DNA of 14,331 bases from NCBI GenBank assembly GCA_018054005.1, contig JAGPKI010000028.1:1-14331 (forward strand). Direction: 5' to 3'. The notes beneath the pieces were generated by a model. It had not been told where the DNA came from, made no database searches, and worked only from the letters and a program-made list of their open reading frames with translations. The DNA is from Caldisericia bacterium. GTDB lineage: Bacteria; Caldisericota; Caldisericia; UBA6126; JAGPKI01. Each line of letters opens with the position of its first letter. The first letter of the stretch is position 1. Positions 1 through 7,402 of the stretch are shown one piece after another. A program made the translations under genes and the position numbers.

Positions 1-1154
1 TTTATTTCCAAATAAATATCCATTATATTATAAGGATTTATATTATTAAATGGTTTAATTTCATTTAAGGTTTCAGAAATTAATTTATAAATATCTTTAA
101 AAGTTATTTTTCCGTTTAAGAATTCTTTTACAGCTACTTCATCAGAAGCAATATAAACGAGTGGATAAATATTACCATTATTTAACGCTTCATACGCAAG
201 TTTAATTGATTCAATCTTTTTTGGATTTACATTTCTAAACGTCAACTTCTCAATATTGTGCAGATTTAAACTGTTATTAATTTGAGTAACTACTTTATTA
301 GGATAATAAAGAGAATACTGAATAGGAAGCCTCATATCAGGAATTGCAAGTTCTGCAAATACAAACCCATCGTTAAGCTCAACGAGAGAATGAATGATAG
401 ATTCAGGATGAATTATTACATCAATTTTGTTTTCGGGGATCTTAAAGAGGTATTTTGCCTCCATTATTTCAATTCCTTTGTTTACAAGAGTAGCTGAATC
501 AATTGTAACTTTTGCTCCCATCTTCCATGTTGGATGTTTTAAGGCTTCATCTTTTGTTACCCAAGAAATATCATCATTTACATTTGCTTTAGAGTAGATT
601 GGTCCTCCGGAAGCTGTTATTATAAGTCTTTTAATATCCGATAAATTCGTCTTTTCAATTAACTGATGAATTGCAACATGCTCGCTATCAATTGGTATTA
701 GCAGAGTTTTTGATTTAATAGTATTTAATAGTCCACATAATCCTGCCATAACGATTATTTCTTTGCTTGATATGCAAATCCTTTTAAATGATAAATAACA
801 GTCTCGTAATATTTCAAAAACTTCGATCCCAGAAGTGCAAAGAATAAGAGTATCTATTTTTCTATTGCATATCCAATTTGATATTTCCCTGTTTCCTAAT
901 AGAACTTCTTTGTCTAAAAATTTATTTATTTTTTGGGGGATAGAATGTAAGCCAACTGTTTTTATATCCCATTTATTCGCAATTTCTAATAAAGATTTTA
1001 TGTCTTTATTACAAGTTATTAATACCAACTCAAAGCTATCTCTGTCTTTTTCTATAACATCTAATGCTTGTCTCCCAATTGAGCCAGTTACTCCAAGAAT
1101 TGCAACAGTTCTTTTCTTTTCAATTGCTCCTGTTTTACCATCAGAAGGTTTCAT
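1..1154 (-). CDS. dxr: 1-deoxy-D-xylulose 5-phosphate reductoisomerase, C-terminal end cut by window edge
   Basis: Converts 1-deoxy-D-xylulose 5-phosphate to 2-C-methyl-D-erythritol 4-phosphate with NADPH and a divalent metal, the committed step of the cytosolic MEP isoprenoid pathway. The frame stays open for 384 codons to the window edge; the family is usually 380-400 residues, so only a few C-terminal residues should be missing. Visible motifs: NADPH loop GVTGSIG (residues 21-27), SKEIIVMAG (130-138), metal-binding D156-S157-E158, ASGGP (181-185), HPTW (207-210), and N225-K226 with E229, matching the E. coli N227, K228 and E231. The ATG lies in an ATGA overlap with the cdsA stop, and no Shine-Dalgarno sequence is visible, so translation is probably coupled to cdsA. 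It is the last visible gene of the rpsB operon. The first 14 residues precede the conserved fold and look dispensable. Identification is very secure. Confidence 0.96.
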   Translation of the reverse strand, partial: MKPSDGKTGAIEKKRTVAILGVTGSIGRQALDVIEKDRDSFELVLITCNKDIKSLLEIANKWDIKTVGLHSIPQKINKFLDKEVLLGNREISNWICNRKIDTLILCTSGIEVFEILRDCYLSFKRICISSKEIIVMAGLCGLLNTIKSKTLLIPIDSEHVAIHQLIEKTNLSDIKRLIITASGGPIYSKANVNDDISWVTKDEALKHPTWKMGAKVTIDSATLVNKGIEIMEAKYLFKIPENKIDVIIHPESIIHSLVELNDGFVFAELAIPDMRLPIQYSLYYPNKVVTQINNSLNLHNIEKLTFRNVNPKKIESIKLAYEALNNGNIYPLVYIASDEVAVKEFLNGKITFKDIYKLISETLNEIKPFNNINPYNIMDIYLEI

Positions 1155-1930
1155 ATCGATAGAAAAGTATAATAAGCAATAACTGCAAAAATAAAGCTAT
1201 CAAATCTATCCAATGCACCACCATGAGACTTAAGTAATGAGCTTGAATCTTTATAACCTCTTTGTCTTTTTAGAAAGGACTCAAATAAATCACCAAAAAA
1301 GCCATATAAAGGTATAGTAATTCCCAATACTATCCATCTATAGGTAAATCCTAAGAAAATGTTGCTTAAAATCAAAAAAACGAAAAAAGATATAACAATA
1401 CCTATGATTGTTCCTTCCCAGGTCTTATTGGGAGAAATTAAAGGAGCAATCTTATTCTTACCAAATTTCTTACCGAATAGATATGAGAAAGAATCAAGCG
1501 ACCATATAGTAGCAAAAAGGATGAGAGTTTGCAATGCTCCATAATCACTTCTTAAAAAGTATGCAAAAACAAATGACATCCATAGGTATAACGAAAAAAG
1601 TGAGGCTAAAAACTTAGATTCCTTTGATGACAGTGGAATAATAAGAATAACTGAGAAAAACCATATATAAAGAGGTATTAATATTTTTGAATTTGATAGC
1701 AATCCTTTCTCCAGAAAGTATGTCAAAAAGAATACCGTAATAACTGAAGTTAATATAAATAAAATTTTATCGATTGTCTTTAATCCAAACATTCTGATTA
1801 ATTCTACGCTTGCTGCAATAAATATTGTAAGTAAAACTATTAAATACAAAAACTTACTTATAAAGTTTGCTGCTAAAATTAAAATTACCATAAGAATCCC
1901 GATTAATATTCTTTCTTTGAGTTCTCTCAT
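1151..1930 (-). CDS. cdsA: Phosphatidate cytidylyltransferase (CDP-diglyceride synthase)
   Basis: Makes CDP-diacylglycerol from CTP and phosphatidic acid, the branch point for phospholipid head groups, in the cytoplasmic membrane. The 259-residue protein is a string of hydrophobic segments, about eight by eye, with almost no soluble domain. Conserved parts: SYLFGKKFGK (149-158), SPNKTWEG (166-173), and the family signature from S218 to D244, including LKRQRGYKD and SHGGALDRFD. The usual Pro or Gly two residues before HGG is Lys here. Its ATG directly follows the uppS TAG with no spacing, and its TGA overlaps the dxr ATG by four bases. Only a weak purine stretch (GGTGGA) lies upstream, so it probably depends on translation of uppS. 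uppS, cdsA and dxr are commonly neighbours in bacteria, which supports the call. Confidence 0.95.
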   Translation of the reverse strand: MRELKERILIGILMVILILAANFISKFLYLIVLLTIFIAASVELIRMFGLKTIDKILFILTSVITVFFLTYFLEKGLLSNSKILIPLYIWFFSVILIIPLSSKESKFLASLFSLYLWMSFVFAYFLRSDYGALQTLILFATIWSLDSFSYLFGKKFGKNKIAPLISPNKTWEGTIIGIVISFFVFLILSNIFLGFTYRWIVLGITIPLYGFFGDLFESFLKRQRGYKDSSSLLKSHGGALDRFDSFIFAVIAYYTFLSI

Positions 1931-2680
1931 CTATTTTTTTAATCCACCAAATCTTCTATCTCTTTTTTGATATTCTTGTAATGCTTTTATAAATTCATCT
2001 TTTGAAAAATCAGGCCAGAGAGTATTGGTAAAATATAATTCTGCATAAGCTATTTGCCATAACATAAAGTTACTTATTCTCTGTTCTCCGCTTGTTCTTA
2101 TCAGCAAATCAACAGGAGGTAATCCTGCTGTATCCAAAAAACTTTCAAATATATTTTCATCTATATCGGTAGTTTTTAATTTAGAGTTTAATATTTTCTT
2201 TATAGCTTTTAATATCTCACTTTTTCCAGAGTAATCAAGGCAGATATTAAGGATTAATCCACTATTATTTTTTGTTTCATTTTCAGTAGTATTCAAAATA
2301 TTTTTCAAATATTTTGGGAACTTTGAAAGATCACCACTATATATTACTCTGACATTTCTTTCTTTAAGTTCAGGAAGTTCCTCTCTTATTATATTTGTGA
2401 ATATTCTAAAAAGTTGCATAATTTCTTTATGAGGTCTTTTCCAGTTCTCTGTTGAAAAGGCAAAAAGTGACAATACTTCAATATTATTTTCTGCTGCTGC
2501 AATTACAGCATCTTTTATAGCTTTCCTGCTTGATCTATGACCTTCAATTCTTGGCAAACCATGAGCTTCTGCCCATCTTCCATTGCCATCCATTATTATG
2601 GCAACATGACGGGGAATTGAAGAAAAAGCAAAGTTTTCAGATTTCTCTGATTTCTTGCTCTTTTCGTTTGAGTTCTTCAT
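1931..2680 (-). CDS. uppS: Undecaprenyl diphosphate synthase (cis-prenyltransferase)
   Basis: Adds isopentenyl diphosphate units in cis to farnesyl diphosphate to make the C55 carrier for peptidoglycan and other wall polymers. The hallmark motifs are all present: HVAIIMDGNGRWA (from residue 25, with catalytic D31), GHRSSRKAI, FAFSTENWKRP, and near the C-terminus LLIRTSGEQRISNFMLWQ, followed by FTNTLWPDF and RDRRFGG. From the ATG at 2680 the protein has 249 residues, normal for the family. A TTG one codon upstream is also possible. The start lies 44 bases inside frr and has no convincing Shine-Dalgarno sequence, so it is probably translated by coupling. The first 22 residues are charged and Ser/Lys/Glu-rich, unlike the folded domain, perhaps because they overlap the frr 3' end. 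MEP-pathway neighbour dxr supplies its substrate route. Confidence 0.96.
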   Translation of the reverse strand: MKNSNEKSKKSEKSENFAFSSIPRHVAIIMDGNGRWAEAHGLPRIEGHRSSRKAIKDAVIAAAENNIEVLSLFAFSTENWKRPHKEIMQLFRIFTNIIREELPELKERNVRVIYSGDLSKFPKYLKNILNTTENETKNNSGLILNICLDYSGKSEILKAIKKILNSKLKTTDIDENIFESFLDTAGLPPVDLLIRTSGEQRISNFMLWQIAYAELYFTNTLWPDFSKDEFIKALQEYQKRDRRFGGLKK

Positions 2681-3200
2681 CAATTTGTTTTATAAAATTA
2701 TCAGTTAATTTTTGTATTTCCTCTTCTGATCTATACATCTCGTCTTCAGAAATTTTTTTATCCTTTTCTAACTTTTTTACTTTATCATTCACATCACGTC
2801 TAATATTTCTAATAGAAATACGAGCTTCTTCAGCAATTTTTTGAACAAGTTTAATTAGATCTTTTCTTCTTTCCTCTGTTAGAGGTGGAAATGGAAGTCT
2901 TATATTTCTTCCATCATTTACAGGCATAATTCCAAGGTTAGCTTTTTCTATACTTTTTTCTATATCTTTGATGGTATTTTTATCCCAGGGTTCAACAATA
3001 AGAGTGTGTGAATCGGAAACATAGATGTTAGCTAATTGATTGATGAATAAATTTCCTCCATATGTTGTTACTTTTATTTTAGAAATAATTGCTGGATTTG
3101 GCTTACCAGCCCTAATTAATGAGAGCTCTTCTGTGAAAGAATAAACTGATTTTTGCATCCTACTTTTCATTTCATTTATTAAATCTTCTTGTTCTCTCAT
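2637..3200 (-). CDS. frr: Ribosome recycling factor
   Basis: Together with EF-G it splits post-termination ribosomes so subunits can be reused. The 187-residue length matches the family norm of about 185. Landmarks: VYSFTEELSLIRAGKPNPAI near the N-terminus, PFPPLTEERRKDLIKLV and ARISIRNIRRDVNDKVKK in the second long helix of the three-helix bundle, and a charged C-terminal helix ending in REQ and KRKEQ-type repeats. The frame is open 15 codons further upstream, but the ATG at 3200 is chosen because a strong AAGGAGGTG lies 10 bases before it and the family N-terminus starts there. It overlaps the pyrH 3' end by 29 bases and the uppS start by 44. The pyrH-frr pair is classic. Confidence 0.97.
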   Translation of the reverse strand: MREQEDLINEMKSRMQKSVYSFTEELSLIRAGKPNPAIISKIKVTTYGGNLFINQLANIYVSDSHTLIVEPWDKNTIKDIEKSIEKANLGIMPVNDGRNIRLPFPPLTEERRKDLIKLVQKIAEEARISIRNIRRDVNDKVKKLEKDKKISEDEMYRSEEEIQKLTDNFIKQIDEELKRKEQEIREI

Positions 3201-3948
3201 TTTTCTTACACACCTCCTTTTGTAGTGATCTAACAGAAGTACCAATCTCTTTAGAATACAATACTTTTACAAGATTTGAAGGATCTTTAATAGAAAAAAC
3301 TATCAAAGGTATTTTATTGTCACGACATAAAGAAATTGCTGTTGAATCAATAACTTTTAGGTTCTTTGAGAGTATTTCAGTGTAATCAATTTCTTTATAT
3401 TGGATTGCGTTAGAATTCTCTTTAGGATCTTCGCTATATACTGCATCGACATTTGTTGCTTTAAGAATTACTTCGGCACCAATTTCTGCAGCTCTCAAAG
3501 CTGCAGTTGTATCAGTAGAGAAAAAAGGGCTTCCTGTGCCACCAGCAAAAATTACAATTCTTCCTTTTTCGAGATGCCTTATAGCACGTCTGCGTATGTA
3601 TGGTTCTGCTAATTCTTGTACCTGAATAGCACTTTGCACTCTTACTTCTAAAGCAAATCCTTCAAGTACTGTTTGAAGCGCAAGAGCATTCATTATTGTG
3701 GCAAGCATGCCTATGTAGTCTGCAGTTGCATCCTCCATGCCAATTTCTTTTGCATCACGTCCTCTCCAAATATTACCACCACCAACGACTATAGCAGTTT
3801 CTACATTTAATGCATGTATCTCTTTTATGTATGTAGAGAGAACTTTTAAATAATTTAAGTCTATTCCATAATTTTGATTTCCAAGAAATGCCTCACCAGA
3901 AAGTTTTAATAATATTCTCTTAAATCTTGGCTTTTTCTCTTCTTTCAT
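3172..3948 (-). CDS. pyrH: UMP kinase
   Basis: Phosphorylates UMP to UDP with ATP; a bacterial-type hexameric enzyme of the amino-acid-kinase fold, in the cytosol. Motifs: RILLKLSGEAF (11-21), VGGGNIWRG (55-63), AGGTGSPFFSTDTTAALRA (135-153), LKATNVDAVYSEDP (162-175), and DSTAISLCRDNKIPLIVF (201-218). The family normally ends soon after the GTxV motif, here GTSV at 236-239. This protein continues for 19 more basic residues (RSLQKEVCKKNERTRRFNK), which are encoded across the frr ribosome binding site and start. The ATG overlaps the tsf TGA (ATGA), with a purine stretch GGAGAGGA just upstream. The tail may be a neutral product of the overlap. Identification is secure. Confidence 0.97.
   Translation of the reverse strand: MKEEKKPRFKRILLKLSGEAFLGNQNYGIDLNYLKVLSTYIKEIHALNVETAIVVGGGNIWRGRDAKEIGMEDATADYIGMLATIMNALALQTVLEGFALEVRVQSAIQVQELAEPYIRRRAIRHLEKGRIVIFAGGTGSPFFSTDTTAALRAAEIGAEVILKATNVDAVYSEDPKENSNAIQYKEIDYTEILSKNLKVIDSTAISLCRDNKIPLIVFSIKDPSNLVKVLYSKEIGTSVRSLQKEVCKKNERTRRFNK
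3211..3219 (-). promoter_or_regulatory. Shine-Dalgarno site of frr lying inside pyrH
   Basis: AAGGAGGTG on the minus strand, 10 bases before the frr ATG at 3200. It decides the frr start over an upstream in-frame alternative at 3245, and it lies within the coding sequence of the pyrH C-terminal tail. Confidence 0.85.
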
Positions 3949-4550
3949 TCCTCTCCAACTTTATATCTTGCAAACCTCTTTACACGAATATTTTCTTTAA
4001 ATTGACCAACATATTGTGAAATCAATTCTTTAATTGTTATTTTTGGATCTCTCATATATGGAAGATCTAAGAGACAAACGCTTTTATAAAAATTCTCAAG
4101 TTTACCTTCGAGAATTTTATCAATAACATTTATTGGTTTATTTTCACTTTCAAGTTGAGTCCTATAGATATTTGTTTCTCTTTCTATAATTTCAGTTGGA
4201 ATATCTTCTCTTGAGATATAACGAGGATCATCCATTGCTATTTGCATAGCTATTTCACGGGCAAGATTCTTGAACTCTTGAGTTTTAGCGACAAAGTCAG
4301 TTTCGCAATCAATTTCTACAAGAACACCCAACTTAGAGTCATGATGTATATAGGATTCAACTATACCTTCATTTGTTGTGTTAAATGCTTTTTTTTCAGC
4401 TTGAGCTATTCCCTTCTTTCTTAGCTCATCCACCGCTTTATCTATATCAAGATTACAAGCCAACAAAGCATTTCTACAATCTGACACTCCTGCTCCTGTT
4501 AGTTCTCTAAGCTTCTTAATTAAATCCGTAGAAACAGGCTTTTCATTCAT
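3945..4550 (-). CDS. tsf: Elongation factor Ts, short form
   Basis: Nucleotide exchange factor that releases GDP from EF-Tu. At 201 residues it is the short type, as in Thermus (about 196), without the longer E. coli insertions. The N-terminal UBA-like segment reads LRELTGAGVSDCRNAL (14-29). The EF-Tu contact motif TDFV is at 84-87 within EIDCETDFVAK. Two positions differ from the usual signatures: CRNAL where most have CKKAL, and EIDCE where most have EINCE. The start has an excellent AAAGGAGG (4557-4564) six bases before the ATG. It overlaps the rpsB stop by eight bases, so coupling with S2 is likely. Identification is secure. Confidence 0.96.
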   Translation of the reverse strand: MNEKPVSTDLIKKLRELTGAGVSDCRNALLACNLDIDKAVDELRKKGIAQAEKKAFNTTNEGIVESYIHHDSKLGVLVEIDCETDFVAKTQEFKNLAREIAMQIAMDDPRYISREDIPTEIIERETNIYRTQLESENKPINVIDKILEGKLENFYKSVCLLDLPYMRDPKITIKELISQYVGQFKENIRVKRFARYKVGEE

Positions 4551-5388
4551 TAACGTCCTCCTTTACTTCTTCTCTCTTTTCTTCTAAATCTTTTAAGACA
4601 AGATCTTCTTCTTTTAAATAAGAGTCCAAACTTTCTTTTTCTTCATAAGTATCATCATTTTTTTCTGCAAATATTTCTTCTTTTTTCTCTTCCTCTGTAA
4701 CTTGATACCCTTCAAGACCCTCAATTACTGCATCAGCAATTATGGAGGTTATAAGCCTTATGGATCTTATTGCATCATCATTGCCAGGAATAGGAAAATT
4801 TACTTCTGTTGGATCGCTATTAGTATCAGTAATTGCAATCGACGGAATTCTCAATCTTTTTGCTTCTAAAATAGCAATTCTGTCTTTATGGGTGTCAGTT
4901 ACATAAACAACTTGGGGAAGTTCTGTCATATCTCTAATACCTTCGAGAAATGTAGCGAGGCGCTCTTTTTCTTTTTTTAATTTTGCATATTCTTTTGGTG
5001 GTAATTTTTGTAATAAATTATTCTTCTCTGCCTCTTCAAGTTCTTTAAGTTTTTGGATGCGTTGCCTTATTGTCTGAAAATTAGTCAGAAGACCCCCAAA
5101 CCATCTTACATTTACATAATACATTCCACATCTTAAAGCCTCTTCTTTCACAATATCTTGTGCTTGCTTTTTTGTACCAACAAAGAGTACTTTTCCACCC
5201 CTTCTTGATACATCGAGAACAAAATTATAAGCGGCTTCGAGCCTTTCAGAAGTTTGCCTCAAATCCATTATGTGTATACCATTACGTGCTGTAAAAATGA
5301 AATCCTTCATTTTTGGATTCCATCTCTTAGTTTGATGTCCAAAGTGAACACCAGCTTCAAGAAGACTTCTCATGTTAACTACGCTCAA
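4543..5388 (-). CDS. rpsB: Small ribosomal subunit protein uS2 (S2) with acidic C-terminal tail
   Basis: Structural protein of the 30S subunit at the head-body junction, bound late in assembly. Motifs: MRSLLEAGVHFGHQ (6-19), RWNPKM (22-27), FVGTKKQA (69-76), RWFGGLLTN (95-103), then a helical charged coiled-coil region (about 106-145), and ITDTNSDP with FPIPGNDDAIRSIRLI (198-213). The S2 core ends near residue 229. A tail of about 50 residues, very rich in Glu, Asp and Lys, follows. Start: TTG at 5388, supported by AAGGAGG eight bases upstream and by the expected short leader before MRSLLEAG; the ATG at 5373 would lose that spacing. First gene of the operon, with its own promoter and a folded leader, so feedback by S2 is possible but not shown. 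Confidence 0.97.
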   Translation of the reverse strand: MSVVNMRSLLEAGVHFGHQTKRWNPKMKDFIFTARNGIHIMDLRQTSERLEAAYNFVLDVSRRGGKVLFVGTKKQAQDIVKEEALRCGMYYVNVRWFGGLLTNFQTIRQRIQKLKELEEAEKNNLLQKLPPKEYAKLKKEKERLATFLEGIRDMTELPQVVYVTDTHKDRIAILEAKRLRIPSIAITDTNSDPTEVNFPIPGNDDAIRSIRLITSIIADAVIEGLEGYQVTEEEKKEEIFAEKNDDTYEEKESLDSYLKEEDLVLKDLEEKREEVKEDVNE

Positions 5389-5489
5389 ATCAAATTCCTC
5401 CTTTTAAATTAGTGGTTAATCCTCCACTCTCTTATAACTGCACTGATTTACAACATGCAGACCACTATAAGAGAATGTGCAAATTTTTC
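5389..5489 (-). promoter_or_regulatory. Folded 5' leader of the rpsB operon, candidate S2 autoregulatory element
   Basis: Between the predicted transcription start (about 5489) and the rpsB TTG lies a leader of about 100 nt. An outer stem of nine pairs joins 5428-5436 to 5466-5474 (TCTCTTATA with TATAAGAGA). It encloses an inner five-pair stem, CTGCA/TGCAG (5438-5442 with 5456-5460), around a 13-nt loop. In plus-strand letters, AGTGGT at 5411-5416, next to the ribosome binding site, can pair either with nearby CCACT (5424-5428, five pairs) or with ACCACT (5461-5466, six pairs). The two pairings exclude each other or the outer stem. In E. coli the rpsB-tsf leader is an S2-binding feedback site; a similar role here is inference. 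Confidence 0.5.
5397..5403 (-). promoter_or_regulatory. Shine-Dalgarno site deciding the rpsB TTG start
   Basis: AAGGAGG on the minus strand, eight bases before TTG at 5388. The next in-frame ATG (5373) would sit 23 bases away, so TTG is the likely start. Confidence 0.85.
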
Positions 5490-5495
5490 CTTAAA

Positions 5496-5523
5496 ATTTT
5501 AACTTTTAAAGAATTAATATCAA
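5496..5523 (-). promoter_or_regulatory. Sigma-70-type promoter of the rpsB-dxr operon
   Basis: On the minus strand: -35 TTGATA (5523-5518), a 16-base spacer, -10 TAAAAT (5501-5496). Each hexamer differs from consensus at one position. A start near 5489 gives the 100-nt leader described separately. No better pair was seen upstream of rpsB. Confidence 0.65.
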
Positions 5524-5915
5524 GAGGTAAATCTTATTTTTTAATTACTGTTAAACTTTGTAAATATGAATATTTAAAATAATACTTATATTATTCAAGC
5601 ATAATTATACTCCCGCTGAATGGCAGATTTAGTAGATTATAATGCTTGGGCTTTAAATCTCAGCATCTTCACTTGTTTAATCTTATCAGTAAAGTGTAAA
5701 TATAACAACATTCATGATTAAGAAAAAATATAAAGTAGAATCATCCAAACTTAAATAAGAAAGACGAAAAATACGTAAAAGTCATCAAAAAACATTTATA
5801 TAAATTAAATGTTATTACGAAATTTAGATTAAATAAGGTTTTTCCATTAATAGAAAGAAAACAAAAAACCTTAAATACTCAGTGAAAGTTTAAATTTTGA
5901 TTTATATTTAGTTTA
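5524..5915. other. Noncoding spacer between divergent rpsB operon and gdh, with two inverted repeats
   Basis: About 390 AT-rich bases without a credible gene. Two inverted repeats stand out. CAAGCAT (5596-5602) and ATGCTTG (5642-5648) flank a 39-base stretch that contains the most GC-rich patch of the spacer. TAAGGTTTTT (5835-5844) pairs over ten bases with AAAAACCTTA (5865-5874) around a 20-base loop. A seven-pair AT hairpin also lies at 5792-5812. No tRNA or recognised riboswitch was seen. Confidence 0.5.
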
Positions 5916-5945
5916 TTGTAAACTTATTTAACTGGTAAATATAAT
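5916..5945 (+). promoter_or_regulatory. Probable promoter of the glutamate dehydrogenase gene
   Basis: TTGTAA (5916-5921), an 18-base spacer, and a perfect TATAAT (5940-5945), giving a start near 5952 and a leader of about 24 bases. The -35 box matches only four of six consensus bases. A GGAGG ribosome binding site (5958-5962) lies a rather long 13 bases before the ATG. Confidence 0.55.
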
Positions 5946-5975
5946 AATAATATTATTGGAGGTTAATTAATAGTT

Positions 5976-7262
5976 ATGGTTGACAAATCATTCAATCCTT
6001 TTGAAATGGCTCAACAACAGTTTGATTCCGTTGCTGAGAAATTAAAATTAGATGAGTCTACAAAAGAACTCTTAAGAAACCCTTTGAGAGAATACCATTT
6101 CTTGATACCTGTCAAAATGGATAATGGAACAGTAAAGGTATTCCAAGGTTTTAGGGTTCAACACAATGATGCGAGAGGTCCTTGTAAGGGAGGAGTTAGG
6201 TTTCACCCACATGAAACAAGCGATACAGTTAAAGCTTTAGCAATGTGGATGACTTGGAAATGTGCAGTTGTTGATATTCCTTTAGGTGGTGGAAAAGGAG
6301 GAATTGTTTGCGATCCTCATAATTTATCAGAAAGAGAGCAAGAAGCTCTATGTAGAGGATGGGTTCAACAGATTGCTTATAATGTCGGACCAGTAATTGA
6401 TGTACCTGCCCCTGATGTTATGACAAATGCTCAACATATGATATGGATGCTTGATGAGTATGAAAAAATTCATCATGGTAAATTTCCAGGTTTTATTACT
6501 GGTAAACCTGTTGAATTGGGTGGTTCTCTTGGAAGAACTGAAGCTACAGGTTATGGTGTTATTTACACACTAAGGGAAGCTCTACGTGAGATGGGCGTAG
6601 ATATAAAAGACACAACAGCATCTATTCAAGGTTTTGGTAATGTCGGAAGACATGCAGCTGATCTTTATACAAAATACGGCGGAAAAATAATTTGTGTATC
6701 TTGTTGGGATCAAGCAGATCAAAAATCTTACTCCTTCGTGAAAAAGGATGGTGTTAATGTTAAAGAGATTTTGGGAATAACCGATAAATTTGGTAGTATT
6801 GATAAAAATAAAGCAAAAGAACTTAATTATGAAATTTTAGAGGGTGATGCCTGGATTGAGCAAGATGTTTCTATTCTTATTCCCGCAGCACTTGAAAATC
6901 AAGTTAATGATATTACAGCGAGAAAAATTTCTAACAAAGTAAAGATAATTGCGGAGGGAGCAAATGGTCCAACTACTCCAGCAGCTGATAAAATTATACA
7001 AGAGAAGGGTATTTTTGTTATTCCCGATTTCTTAGCAAATGCTGGGGGAGTAACTTGTAGTTATTTTGAACAAGTACAGAGCAATATGAATTTCTATTGG
7101 CCAAAGGATGAGGTTCTCACAAAATTGGACGCAAAGATGACAGATGCTTTTCTTAAAGTATCAGCATTAGCGAGAGAAAGAGGCTTATATATGCGTGATG
7201 CTGCATATATAATAGCTATAGAAAGAGTTGTTTCTGCGTGCAAGCTAAGAGGATGGGTATAA
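5976..7262 (+). CDS. gdhA: Glutamate dehydrogenase, hexameric bacterial type
   Basis: Interconverts glutamate with 2-oxoglutarate and ammonium using NAD(P). The 428-residue length is typical of the hexameric class. N-terminal substrate domain: K71 in GPCKGGVRFHP, K95 in MTWKC and catalytic K107 in LGGGKGG correspond to K89, K113 and K125 of the Clostridium symbiosum enzyme; D147 in PAPDVMT corresponds to catalytic D165. The coenzyme domain carries GFGNVG (219-224). S362 in NAGGVTCSYFEQVQ matches the glutamate-contacting Ser. Odd: after the second coenzyme strand the sequence is CVSCWDQ (240-246) where relatives usually have VSD, so NAD versus NADP use cannot be read off. Relatives acting on Leu, Phe or Val share the fold but are shorter, and the Lys pair fits glutamate. 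Single-gene unit with its own terminator. The gdhA symbol is by function, not by orthology to any one species. Confidence 0.93.
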   Translation: MVDKSFNPFEMAQQQFDSVAEKLKLDESTKELLRNPLREYHFLIPVKMDNGTVKVFQGFRVQHNDARGPCKGGVRFHPHETSDTVKALAMWMTWKCAVVDIPLGGGKGGIVCDPHNLSEREQEALCRGWVQQIAYNVGPVIDVPAPDVMTNAQHMIWMLDEYEKIHHGKFPGFITGKPVELGGSLGRTEATGYGVIYTLREALREMGVDIKDTTASIQGFGNVGRHAADLYTKYGGKIICVSCWDQADQKSYSFVKKDGVNVKEILGITDKFGSIDKNKAKELNYEILEGDAWIEQDVSILIPAALENQVNDITARKISNKVKIIAEGANGPTTPAADKIIQEKGIFVIPDFLANAGGVTCSYFEQVQSNMNFYWPKDEVLTKLDAKMTDAFLKVSALARERGLYMRDAAYIIAIERVVSACKLRGWV

Positions 7263-7304
7263 TTGATATTATATTAACATTTAACTAATATAAAAATACC
7301 TAAT

Positions 7305-7343
7305 AAAAATACCCATTCGTGCTAAAAACGAATGGGTATTTTT
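7305..7343 (+). terminator. Intrinsic terminator after glutamate dehydrogenase
   Basis: A perfect 16-base-pair inverted repeat (7305-7320 with 7328-7343) around a seven-base loop GCTAAAA. The core ACCCATTCGT/ACGAATGGGT is flanked by an A run on the left and a T run on the right. It could work in both directions and lies about 40 bases after the gdh stop. Confidence 0.93.
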
Positions 7344-7402
7344 ATTGAAGATTTCGATGATATTTCTTAAATTAAAAGACTGATGGCTTTCAAAGCTTGG
7401 GT

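Noticed and set aside
835..1182. Plus-strand open frame of 115 codons
   Set aside because: It is antisense to dxr, whose motifs are unmistakable. It has no ribosome binding site and no recognisable domain.
2530..2844. Plus-strand open frame of 104 codons rich in Ser, Phe and Ile
   Set aside because: It runs opposite the uppS/frr junction, and its composition is what an AT-rich antisense frame gives.
2984..2996. GGTTCAACAAT resembling a tRNA T-loop
   Set aside because: It lies inside the conserved frr coding region, and no acceptor or anticodon stem can be built around it.
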